DNA of 24,237 nt from Coprinopsis marcescibilis (Eukaryota; Basidiomycota; Agaricomycetes; Agaricales; Psathyrellaceae): positions 1 to 24,237 of the forward strand of contig ML210468.1 of assembly GCA_004369085.1 (NCBI GenBank), given 5' to 3'. The translations under genes and the position numbers were made by a program. The first letter of the stretch is position 1. Each line of letters opens with the position of its first letter. Positions 9,392 to 19,806 of the stretch are shown one piece after another. The notes beneath the pieces are model-generated. The model worked only from the letters and a program-made list of their open reading frames with translations, did not search any database and was not told the origin of the DNA.

Positions 9392-12300
9392 ATGTCTGAA
9401 ATTGATGCATACAGGCTGGAGACATTAGGAACCCTGCAGAAGCAACGTCATGGCAGCAGTGAGGGGAATACACATAGGCCTCCTAAGCAGGAGAGAAAGG
9501 TGAAGGGATTGCCCAGACTCGGACGTAGTCTCTTGCTTACTTTCATTCTACGCGGCCAGGGAGATCTTACGCACGACGAAGACCTCGAGCCGAGTTTAAC
9601 CGACGATGATCATCAAGGAGGAGCCAGGACGACCACCCGTGGCTACGAGATGATATCGACGACAGACGATCCGTATAAAGCCGTCAGTAGGACTCTATCA
9701 CCGCAGTGCACCGGCTGATGCGATATACAATAGGATAGCTATCCTTCACAGATGTCCGGTCCCAGTGTGATAGCTGTGGTCGAAGGACAGAAGGTTTGTC
9801 TCGTTGTTTTCGATCGATACAAACGCTCAATGTACACTGCAACAGTCGGACAAAACCCTAGTGGAGCATGTTGGGAATCACCTTCGAAATGCTCCACCGC
9901 GAGCTGATGGCCAGAAAAGCGACGCAGCACATTCGCAGGGACTGGCAATCACTACGAAGCATTTCATCTCCCCGTCACGTCGAAGTAGTAGCTATAGAAA
10001 GCCACAGCGAGTCGGATCTCTTTCAGTTTTGCGCAGGAAACAGGTCAGAAGCTTCTCGTCATGCGATTACTTGCTCTGATCCAGTTTTCAGACATCCGAA
10101 GGGACCTGGGTGTATGAAGAAGAGGACAATGCTCATGTAGACATCGGCAAGCAATGTGACAGCCCCATTGAAGAGAAATCGGCAGACAATCATCACCGCA
10201 AAGTAAGAGGAGCCCTCCGTTTCTGTCGAGGCACCATTTAATGTTAAGTTGTTCAGACTCCATCTCGACAGAGTCGTGGGGCAAATATATCGCGATCTGC
10301 GTCTCGATTAGGAGAACCAAAGGCCGGTTTCTTCCCAATGTTCACGCTCAAGATGTCTCAACGTTTGAGTAGAAAACAAAGCCTTGGGCCTGTGACGAAC
10401 CTCATCGCCACGCCACGCGCTGGAAAGGCAACTCTTGGCAGAAATGTCGGAGCATGATGGATAAGCACGATGAGGAAATGTGCGCAGCCTGGAAGGAAGA
10501 AGTGGACAAGCTGCTGATTTTTGTAAGTGTCCCCTTGATAAATCCTTGTGGCCTTCCTAAAATCCTTTGCACAGGCTGGTTTGTTCTCTGCGACCATCAC
10601 CGCCTTCACTGTCGAATCGTATCGTTGGTTGCGCCAAGAACCCGAAGATGCAACTGCGCAACTGCTCACGTACCTTACCACGCATCTCACGGTCGATATC
10701 GGTCCTTTGCCGCAATCCCTTGTGTTCGACGATTTCCAGGTGTCCACTGCGGAGGTGGTCATAAATCTTATGTGGTTCCTCAGTTTAACGCTCAGTCTGA
10801 CGGCTGTGTTCATTGGCATTCTCTGCCTTCAGTGGCTCAGAGAGTACCAACGCGACGCGGCCCTCCCACACAAGGATGCAGTCGCTCTACGACAAATGCG
10901 ATTTGAAGGACTGCTGCATTGGCACGTACCCGATATCATCATGGCCCTCCCTGTCCTTCTTCTCCTCTCACTCATCCTCTTCTTTGTCGGCCTTCTCTAC
11001 CTCTTGTGGTCCAGAAATGTCGTTGTCGCTGCATGTGTGTCGTGCCTAGTTGGCCTTGTCATGCTTTTCATCGGTGTCACAACCTTCCTCCCCGCGATAC
11101 AGCACGCATTTTCCAAGGACGTGCATCTTCGCGTACCACAATGTCCTTACAAATCACCCCAGTCGTGGCTAATCTACAAGATTGGGCACGGGATTTTCTC
11201 ATTTTTGGCCAACATCATCAAGCTTCCTTCCTCCACGCTCGATTCCGAGCGGTTTCATCGGATGGTCAAGTCTGTACGGGACGCCAGCTGGCTTGCCTAC
11301 GATATGCGGTGGCGTCAGCTACGCGATGCGACGTCTGTGATCCGCGGTGCCCCAAAGCAGGCCAAAGACCAGGACGACCTGCTGCACGCCGTGCACTGGC
11401 TGAACGCCAACTTTGCCCAGAGTGTGGATGCGGTGTACCCTCTTCACTCATGCCTCATCTCCGAGCTCGACATCCCATCCGCGGAACGCCTGATCTCCAA
11501 CGTCTACCTCGAACTCGGACAAATCGAAGCAGCCACCTTCAAAGTGATGCTCGACGACCGGTTCTCCCCGCGTGACGTGCAGAAGCGGGACATCATCTCG
11601 GCATACTACCTTCATTTGCACCAGGACGCGCACCCGGTTTTGAAAGCTGCGTACATTGAAGCTGTGGTGCGCATCCTCAACTCGCAGGAGGTGCCCGAGC
11701 CGTTTTATGACTGGCTGACGGAGATCTTGGCGGAGCTGACGGGGAAGGTGGTGAGCACGCTGCCGCAGCCGTCGCATAGGAGGATTAGTGGGGATGCGGA
11801 TATGCCACTGGGCAGTGGAGCCCAGGCGAGTGCGGCCAAGGTGGCGTTGGACGAGGAGATCGTGGTGCAGGTACTGATGTGTGTCAAGGACAGCATCCTG
11901 GCGAGAAACTTGTCGAGGATTGTGGATGTGGGGATGATGTGGAATCTGATTCATCATTTGCTATACGAGTCGGTTACGGGAGCCAAGGATGGGAGCGGGG
12001 TTGCTGCTGTGCCTCCAAAGTTCTCGATTCTGCAGAATAGAGCGTTGATTCTGGAAATTGTCGAGGATCTGAATGGATGGCTGAGGAGGGGGAAGGAGCG
12101 GGATAGGCCAGATAGGGTCAAGATATGCGCCGAGGGCGTGATGAAGGTGTTCCCTTTTGAATCGTGGTCGATGCACTTGGAGGAGGTGGTGCTCAGGTAC
12201 CAGAATCCCGACGGTCTAGAGGATGAAGTGCAATATTCGCCTGTTGGAGTGGCTGGTTTGAACCCTCCGTCCCCCTCCGTGGTACTCGGACAACTCTCCG

Positions 12301-12512
12301 TAGTCGCCCAAAATCACAACGCCTCAAACGCCCCGAAAGTGGATTGGTGGATTCTTGTTCGGTTTATACACGCACTCGACGAGCACATGGAGAGGATGGG
12401 TGGAGCCGGTGTGGTCTTTGCCAGGGGAGGAAGGTCCTTTGAGCTGTGGGGCAGGAGGTTCCAGGTTTGGGAATGGAAAGGGTTGGTTGAAGCTCTGGGA
12501 ACACTAGGATGA
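9392..12512 (+). CDS. DUF6535 multipass membrane protein B
   Basis: Core exons are 10373..10522 and 10575..12512 (intron 52 bp). They encode RWKGNSWQKC, then MDKHDEEMCAAWKEEVDK, then AGLFSATITAFTVESYRWL, followed by LMWFLSLTLSL, LCLQWLREYQ, ALRQMRFEGLLHW and PQCPYKSPQSWL: the same DUF6535 signature as gene A. Upstream, three further exons join in phase 0 with good signals: 9752..9793 (MSGPSVIAVVEGQK), 9846..10043 and 10092..10202. An in-frame exon, 9392..9682, joins across a 69-bp intron ending CTTCACAG. With one 170-bp intron (10203-10372) the protein is about 909 aa. That intron is long for this genome and may hide a small exon. Safe minimum starts are 9752, or 10454 for the domain alone. 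The N-terminal ~220 residues are acidic or basic low-complexity sequence absent from gene A. Helices start near residue 265. The C-terminal half is unassigned. Function is unknown. Confidence 0.87.
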
Positions 12513-12804
12513 GGTGATCCTTGGCAGTAACTTAAAAGACGAATATATTGCTCCCCGGCAATCCGACTCTTGCGCTTCTGTCAACAACATCAGCACCGCT
12601 CACATGTCACATTTTAATATTCGAAATCTGCATTTTATTTTCGATCAGGGCTATAAAAAGTATAAATTCATGCTCGAAAATGGGCGCATCAGCGCGCGAT
12701 TCAGTCGACGCACTGGGTCTGAAGAAGACAAAGAAAATGTATTTCAAAATCTGCGATTATCATTCCTCACAACAACTCGCGGAAGCGGCAATGGTCATGA
12801 CCAG
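12513..12804. other. Convergent spacer between DUF6535 gene B and GMC gene
   Basis: This 292-bp gap lies between two stop codons that face each other, so it should contain both 3' untranslated regions. Small plus-strand open frames here have no recognisable content. It is AT-richer than the flanking genes (for example 12610-12670). Confidence 0.5.
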
Positions 12805-15346
12805 CTAGTTTTGACACGTTTTTAAGACCCCCCACGACGCCATCCAACCCACTAGTCTTGAGATTTCGATGGTCAATAACCGACAATTCCTCAGAATATT
12901 TGGAACGTACCCGGTCTGTTGCAAGAACGCCTCACCCCACCCTGGTAGACAACGCGACCACTCCTCAGCAATCAAGTCAGAAGCGCGTTCTGCGAGGACG
13001 TATATCGGAACGAGGGGGTGGCCATCCGGAATATGAGGCTACAGAATCCAAGAAGATCAGGCAAGTCCGGAAACTGGGAATGGGGAGAACCTACGATGAC
13101 GGATGCGTCTACAATGCGTAAGCCCTTTACTCCCTTCACCTTGAGGTCTGGGTCGACGACTCCGCGCCACGAAGACCTTGGGGACATTATTGCGCCTCCC
13201 ACACCATGGATCCCGGAAAAAACGCTGCTCCTCATGGTCGTTTCCCATTCCTCTTTCGAGAGTACATCTGGGTCGGCAAAGAGAGGTGCACCAAGAACGT
13301 TTGCCCATCCAGGCCCGGAGAAGTATCGCTTCCCTGCCCTGATTGCTTCAGCGTACAGGTCAATGTCTACCTTCTCCGACAGGTAGCCAGGATTTAGGAG
13401 GGGCTCGTCGAATGGGTCCGAAGAACGAATGCCAACTGTTCCGGCTGTTTAACAGGCGAGGGTTAATATCTTTCAGGACTCGGAAGCAGGTGATGATACG
13501 CACTGGAGAGAGGCTGCGAGTTTACGAGCAGAGCACCGAAGATCGGGAACGTGGGGAAAACCTAAAAGCAGACAGATCATGTAAGTAGGGGTACCTCTGA
13601 TGCCTTTGTTGTGTCCTCACAGCGTTGGCAGGTAGGAGTTCATAATGCGGCACATTTGGTCCCACTGCTGGGTCTGAATGCTCCTTCCACAGCGAAGAGC
13701 CGGGGGCAATTCGACCGAACAAAAGTTGGTTGGTGTTCAGTCCTAGGTCACTCAACGGGCCAGTCTTGGAATCATGCCATTCTTTCAGCGCCTCTTCTGT
13801 GTCGGCACTGGTAAAGAAGGACGGTAAGTCAAAGTCACAATAAGACGGGAATATCAAGGCTCACGGTGCCGGTGTTGCATCAGGGGTGCGAAGGAAGGGA
13901 AGGACCGTTGACGGATGATCGACAAAGTGCTTTCCGACGTCGGGAAGGTTATGGACAACAGGAATACCCAGCACCTCGAGATCTCTTGCATCTCCAATCC
14001 CTGAGTTAAGCAGGATCTGTGGTGTTCCAACAGCGCCAGCTGCCAGGACTACTTCACCGTTTGCGGATACTGTCCTCAAGACCTTTCCTGTTCAACAACA
14101 AGATGTGAATTAATCGACACTCTCAGTACCGACAGAATGTGTAGGGCGGCTTACGCGTTACTCGATCTCCGATCTCGACCTTCCCGATGCTTTTCGACTC
14201 CTTACCATCCGAGAGAACACGGGTAACGTAAGTGTTGACCAAGATGGTCAGATTCGGTCTCGCTTGAACGGTTGAATTCAAGTAACCGCTGACGGCACTG
14301 CTTCTCTGCCCGTTGTTTATCGTTAATTGCGTATATCCTATCGAATCAAACGTGGATGAGATGCATCTCTGGTCGTCGAGATTCCCAGTGCTTACCCAGT
14401 CCAATTGGATTCCCAGAGTTCATATCAGGGTTGAAGCTGAACTCGTCTTGGGCCGCCACGCTCTCCAATCCCAGTCGATCAAACAAGTAGTCGCCTTTGT
14501 TTCCAAGGCTAACAGACACGGCTCCGGACTCCCCGTGAACTTCTGGGCTGCATTCGCCTGTTACATCGCGTCCACTATTTGGAAGTGTAAAGCGTTCATT
14601 CTGTGTTGATTTAAGTCAGGTCGCAGCAATGGTTAAGAGTTTTCTTGTTCAAAAACACAGTACCTTTCTGATATATTCCTGGATATTATCCCATTTCCAA
14701 CCATCATCCCCGGTCTTCTTCGCCCACTCATCGTAAATAGATGTGGACCCTCTTGTGTAAATAAGGAGATCTGAGATGAAGAATCGTCGGCCAAATTAGA
14801 CACGGAGGGACCCAAAAGATCAGTGATCCGAATATAACGTACTGACAGAAGTTCCACCCCCAAGTACATGACCGCGCCTAAACTCGACGCTCCTTCCGTT
14901 GAGAGAGGGCTGAGGTACTGTCGTGGTGTTCCACTCGTACGTCCTTGGCAAAGTCACTGCGAGCGCAGGCGCTTGCAACCCCACGACACCTTCGTCGCTG
15001 AGAACAAACAACGTTGATAAGATCCCGTGCGGATGGGTGTAATGGCAGGCTAACATACCTTGGTCCTGACTCGATAAGAAGCACCTTGGCTTCTGGGTTC
15101 TCCGACAGGCGACTTGCAACTACCGCGCCACCTGCACCAGCTAACAGGCCAAAAAAAGGTCAGGAACATATGAGGATCCAGCCAATCGAAACCCCACTCA
15201 CACCCGACGACGATGAAGTCGTAAGAGGCGTCATCAGGAAGCTCCGATGCATCGTTCAAGAACAGTCCCTGCACAATCGGTACCTGAGTAGAAAGGAGAG
15301 CAAATGCAGCGAGCTTCAAGAAACGCCTGGATATTTTCTGCGACAT
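12805..15346 (-). CDS. Secreted GMC oxidoreductase, aryl-alcohol-oxidase-like
   Basis: Eleven exons: complement(12805..13038, 13095..13444, 13504..13561, 13621..13807, 13865..14087, 14155..14337, 14396..14600, 14664..14770, 14843..14997, 15059..15140, 15202..15346). All phases agree, giving 642 aa. A signal peptide covers about residues 1-26. The FAD motif YDFIVVGSGAGG (Gly48-Gly53) spans the first intron. Further GMC marks are GHVLGGGTS (118-126), YTRGS, TGDDGW, GAVGTPQILLNSGIG (310-324), DVGKHFVDH, NPGYLS and VVDPDLKVKGVKGLRIVD. The catalytic pair is His528 (IHGVGGA) and His572 (DGHPLVP), 44 apart as in aryl-alcohol oxidase. This suggests an AA3_2-type enzyme that oxidises alcohols with O2 to yield H2O2, or passes electrons to quinones. 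The ~50 residues after ASDLIAEEW are unusual and may be shortened by an optional 46-bp intron. The substrate cannot be read from the sequence. Confidence 0.93.
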
Positions 15347-15391
15347 AGCGGAAGGCTGTATGATTTAGCTCGGGGAGTCTTGTACGCTGGG

Positions 15392-15398
15392 TTTTATA
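15392..15398 (-). promoter_or_regulatory. TATA box of the GMC oxidoreductase gene
   Basis: On the minus strand the sequence reads GAGTATAAAACCC, with TATAAAA 46-52 bp upstream of the ATG at 15346. That spacing allows a short 5' untranslated leader, as is common for strongly expressed secreted fungal enzymes. The match is exact but short, and the transcription start is not known. Confidence 0.6.
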
Positions 15399-16373
15399 CT
15401 CCTGCATTTTACATTAGCAGCCGCACAGGACTAGGACTGTCTCCATCTGCTCAGTGGTAGTGTACGAAATTACCTGTGGTAGACTGTTCTACTCGCGAAA
15501 ACCATCAGACGAGTCGGAGCCCAGGGTAATTATAAAGCAAGACTCTCTTGATGTCTTGACTCTATTCACCCTTGCTAGTAGCCCGCTCTGCTTGGAATCC
15601 AATGCTCACCAGTCTGGTTTATCCATCTCGCGCATTGGCCTAGAGCAAACCAGCAGCTGTGTGTACCATCTACGGGTGACAGACACCCACTTAAGCATGT
15701 CATCCGCAAATGATTCCGAGTCGGAAGGTAACAGACCTGAGTGACATCCCTCACAATCGGAGGGAAAGTAGTACGTACATACTGCTGCTGCTGAATGTTG
15801 GGATCCTTGTGCGGTGCCATTCGACTCCTACAACGTACCCCGCGTCAAGGTTGCGTAGTAGGACGGTAAAAAAATACCGGCGAAAGAAACGTATACTTCA
15901 CGTTTTGGCTTATACATCTTCTTCTCTATCGGTACACTTGTGGTTTGCCATGTGGAACTGGTATGTACAGTTCGCCAGGCCTAATTCAAACGTTTCGAAA
16001 ATGGACTACATTCCAATTAAGCGCTCGTTATAACCGTCTGGGCGAAATATAGGTCAAATTCTTCTGAGACGAAAATAAACCCACAAACCGCTTTTCTTAA
16101 TCACGACAATCCATTGAGACTTAAAAATGTCTTTCGCCCGAAGCTTGCATTTATGATTTGAGTGACGCAACATGTCACTAACGGCATCATCAATGTTGCT
16201 GACAAAATAGATTTGGGAAGGTACTTACTCAAGAGAAAAATGCATGGACACCAAATCACTAGCACCTCGGGTCCAAAGTACGAAGACAGATGTTCTGATA
16301 CAACGGAAACATATGTCATAAATAGGACCCAAGTGCGTCTGTGCGACTCGCTGCCGAAAGTTGGTCACAAAAC

Positions 16374-16405
16374 ACTCGCGCTAGAGCGCTCTGGAGCGCG
16401 CGAGT
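16374..16405. repeat. GC-rich nested palindrome
   Basis: ACTCGCGC (16374-16381) is repeated as its exact reverse complement GCGCGAGT (16398-16405). Between the arms lies a separate perfect 10-bp palindrome, AGAGCGCTCT (16383-16392). The element stands in AT-richer surroundings about 1 kb upstream of the GMC start and about 140 bp downstream of the protease stop. It could be a protein-binding site or a hairpin; nothing here decides which. Confidence 0.65.
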
Positions 16406-16545
16406 CTCTCCCTGTAATGTGCACGTAGCGGAATACAGAGCCTATACGAATCCAAAGCGCATTGTCAGAGTAAAGCCGAACTTAATCTAGGCTGTATTTA
16501 AAACATTATCCAGTTACATTATAATATCCGTGTATCCCACCAAAG

Positions 16546-18720
16546 TCAGATATTCAGCCAGCAGAAAAGTATCGAGAGCGCGAAGGGTAGTAATGTCCGT
16601 GTCCAAGCCCCTGAACGTAGGTGAGTCACACTCGATGAACCCGTAGGCGTCGTGATTCCTGGAATCGTGGTGTTGCCATTCTTGAACTCCGGTACGTTCG
16701 TACCAGTCGGAGCGTTAACTGAGACAGCTGAAGAGAGCATGTCAGAGACCTTTCCACAAAAAGCATGCAAAGAAGAGATACCAGGAAAGTTGCCATCAAG
16801 TCTCGCAGCACTGGCAACGGCTGCCCTCAGCTGTGCATCTGCGTCTTGTGGCACTGTGGACAGGAATCCTATCCGAGGTGGATCTCCGGAAGGGTAGGTC
16901 AAATTTCCGTAATAAAAGGATGACACCACACTAAACAAAAAAGATACCCCTCAGCATCAACTCCATTCACCATGAAGAGCACCATACCTCTTTAAAAACG
17001 GTGTCCCCAAGCTCCAGCTGAAGAGGTAACCACCATCCTCTGGGGGATCTGTTCTGGCCAGGGTGGGTGCGCAGGTGCCGACGTTGTTAACGAAGACCTG
17101 CGTTGCAAAGTCCCGAGGGTCGACAGGGAATAGCTTCCCTCCGATCGAGAAGGCCAACGTATGCGGTTCATCACATGGGAAGCGGGCATCTAATCGGCTG
17201 GTTACAGGCCTTCTAGATATCCTGGCATATATCTCTTGGACCACGTCCTCTGGTCCCCTGATTAACGAGTTACCCTATATCAATAGGTGAGCCCTTCAGC
17301 GGAGAAATACGATTGTTAGGCAATACCGTGTCTATGAGAGCGGACAGGTCGATCGTCGGAGGGGATATGGTTGAGCGAGGTAGCCGTTCTCCGTCCAGAT
17401 ACACGTCATCAATCATAACCTCCATGGCAATAGGGTATGTCTATCGATGTATCAGCCGCATACTCCCTTCAAACGCGGGAAGAAGCTCACCTCGGTAGGC
17501 GAGTCTGGTGGAGCAGGAAGCCCTCCTTGCTCGAACGAGTACGAGCGCATCGGCACCCACGTCAGGTCCTCCGCGTTGACGCCAGCCGTCATCTCCCCAA
17601 TACTCAGCATACCAACGTTCCCCCCAACCTCGATAGTGTTTCGCTGCAGCGTCACAGTGACCATTGGTAGGTGTAGGTCGGATTCCAGGACCAGTCGCGG
17701 TACGAAAGGCCCAATGGTGGCAAACGACGCGAATAGTTGGGATACTCCTTGAGATACTTGGCGGGATTCGAGTTGCTTTGGTGTCGGGTCCAGGATACCC
17801 GAAAGTCCCTTGGGGAACCGGGAATAATAATGGGGGTCGGTTAATCGAGTTCTGCGGTCCTCGTCTCCTAGCTCTGCTAGTTCCTTTGCCGAGTCTCGAC
17901 GAGACAAATCGCCACTTTGAGTCCGTCCGATTCGTTGAGCGAAAAGGTTGGCCCAAATAACACTACGCGAGGCCATAAGCTAATGCGAGGTCTGGAATAT
18001 GCCCAGGCGTACCTGTTGATGGGGAAGCCCAGTCCGAATATCCCAGTGTTGCCTGTGTCAATTAAACTGGTGTTCGTGGAGTTGATTGCGGCAAAGTACT
18101 GTTCCTGTAACGATATTCCGGCAAGAGTAACAGTGTCCTTCCCAATCACACCAAATGCACTCGTCCCAGAGGTGGAATCGCCGTAGAATAGTCTTGCATC
18201 GATACCGGCAGATTCGAGGGTCGCTTGAGGGTATAATGCAACGGGGCCTTCACCCCTACAGCCAGATGTACATGTATCCGACATGAGCCATAAATCTGAA
18301 GAGCCCGTGTCTAGACAAAGTATATCAATTAGCGGTCGGGCTAGCAGCGGAGAAGCTAGTCACCAAGGATCAAGGGGGTCGTTACTCCGCCTACAGTCAG
18401 GAGAACGCTGTAGGCTCTGTCGTACAGTTAGAAGGGCGGAACTTGAGTAAGCATTGAGCAACGCACATGTCCACGAAATTCCCCAGCCCAATCGCCGAAA
18501 CCTGATCTCGCCGTTGAAGCTCATGAGGGACGGTGGTTTTGACGATGGGCAAATGGATACCCCGAGTAGTTCGCCGTGTGTGTTGGCGTGCGATCTCTTC
18601 GAACGACAAGGGTTGGCCAGCGCTTGAATCAGTTCCAGGTGCAGGCGAGGCGAAGGTGTGGTGGAATAGCGAAAGTGCGAGGAATATCCGGAAAGGCGAG
18701 TCCCACCGCGAGCTATGCAT
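16546..18720 (-). CDS. Secreted pepsin-type aspartic protease, GPI-anchored
   Basis: Seven exons: complement(16546..16930, 16988..17274, 17327..17440, 17491..17962, 18013..18310, 18364..18416, 18467..18720), introns 50-57 bp, giving 620 aa in consistent phase. The ATG at 18720 was preferred to one at 18801 because it puts a clean signal peptide (MHSSRWDSPFRIFLALSLF...) at the N-terminus. The peptidase A1 catalytic motifs are LILDTGSSDLW (Asp103) and SALIDTGNSLI (Asp396). The flap region reads RLFYGDSTSGTSAFG. Other family marks are GIFGLGFP, FVPRLVLESD, LTWVP and GGYLFSWSLGTPFLK. The C-terminus has a Ser/Thr/Gly-rich stretch and then SGAWTRTLLPFALSILFCWL, a typical GPI-anchor signal. This suggests a yapsin-like protease on the cell wall or plasma membrane. 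A charged ~60-residue insertion follows WANLFAQR. Confidence 0.93.
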
Positions 18721-19806
18721 GCCAGATTGAAGCCAGTGGGGTGGAATAGGTGTGCGGTGGTTTAGATGATGTTGTGCTCCGCAGTGAACCTTTCTGGACA
18801 CGTGGAATCTCTAGAAGGAAGGAGGAAGGAGTAAGGAGTGCGATCAGGGAGTGGTCATTATGGGCATTGTTCAGATTGTTGTATTAGACAGCAAGCTCGG
18901 TGTCCATTTGCTGTCCACCGTGGCGAAGATCACACCGGTTCCGTAAAAGATGATCGAATGTGGAAACCTTGGGAAACAATTTATTTAGAGGGACATATCA
19001 CTTTAATCGAGCAACGGTAGTCCATACGCACAGGTGCCCTTTATTCAACAGCTGCAGGGCCGTTCGAATGACAACAAATTTGTCGCCAGGCTGGGTTGAA
19101 GTAACGGCATGGAAATTTAGAGGCGAGGTTTGAATAACACGACAACGAGACATTGAAAACAACCGTGCCACCAAACCATCAGCGCTTCTTGTCATCGGAA
19201 GTCTTCTTCAACGTTCCTTTTGGTCTTTCTGGCAAGCCCGTTTCACGATGCTAATACCAGCACAAAGCATGCTCGTGTTTTCTGCCATTGATACCTCTCC
19301 GTCAAATACCGTTTCAAGGTCAGAACGCATTCATATAGGTTTGTACACACCACTTTAATTGTGGGTAGTAGCCGTTTTGGAAGACATGGGCTGAAAAAAA
19401 ACAAATCAACGCGAACATGGCAGTCAAGGAGGACGACTGAAGTGGCACTGTTTTTATTTGCACGTCGTATTTGCTGGGTGTTGATGCCCCTATCGCGAAA
19501 CCCCTGTCTCCAGTATGAGATATGAGTTGAGGCCTCAGGGCAGCCCAACCAGACGGGACTAGTGATTAACTCATTTTGGCAGAATAGAAGAAATAATCGA
19601 TTGCTTGATAGAGCGAAAAGTTACAATTATGATCGTCCGGAATTGCTATAAGCTAAATATTATCCACTTCTGTAGGCACGATCGGAACGCCTACATATCT
19701 GGTCTCTACGTCTGATAAATAGTTCTGATTCGAAAGTACCAACGTCACACGAATTGAAGCTTCATCGTTGTTCATGCATCCATGTGTTGCAAGTCGAATT
19801 TAATAT
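18721..19806. other. 1.1-kb spacer: protease promoter and 3' side of next gene
   Basis: No supported gene was found. Open frames such as 19243-19548 (minus) have no domains. The part near 18721-18900 should be the promoter of the protease gene, including a pyrimidine-rich tract on its coding strand (listed separately). The part near 19806 should be the 3' untranslated region of the membrane protein gene. Confidence 0.5.
18814..18838 (-). promoter_or_regulatory. Pyrimidine-rich tract upstream of protease gene
   Basis: The plus strand is almost pure purine here, so the coding (minus) strand is a C/T-rich run about 95-120 bp upstream of the protease ATG at 18720. CT-rich stretches often precede transcription starts in fungal promoters. 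Function is inferred from composition and position. Confidence 0.4.

Larger units (their letters stand above)
15347..16545. promoter_or_regulatory. 1.2-kb spacer: GMC promoter and protease 3' side
   Basis: The flanking genes are both on the minus strand, so this region holds the GMC promoter (near 15347) and, at the other end, the protease 3' region. A TATA box (15392-15398) and a GC-rich palindrome (16374-16405) are listed separately. Short open frames on both strands have no domain or codon pattern to support them. Confidence 0.5.

Noticed and set aside
10919..11575. 218-codon plus-strand open frame inside DUF6535 gene B
   Set aside because: It is a shadow in another frame of the conserved membrane core; the DUF6535 motifs are in the main frame.
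14313..14609. Plus-strand frame opposite the GMC gene
   Set aside because: It is antisense to exons with clear GMC motifs and has no support of its own.
17441..17956. 171-codon minus-strand frame overlapping the protease
   Set aside because: The neighbouring frame carries the peptidase sequence and joins the flanking exons in phase.
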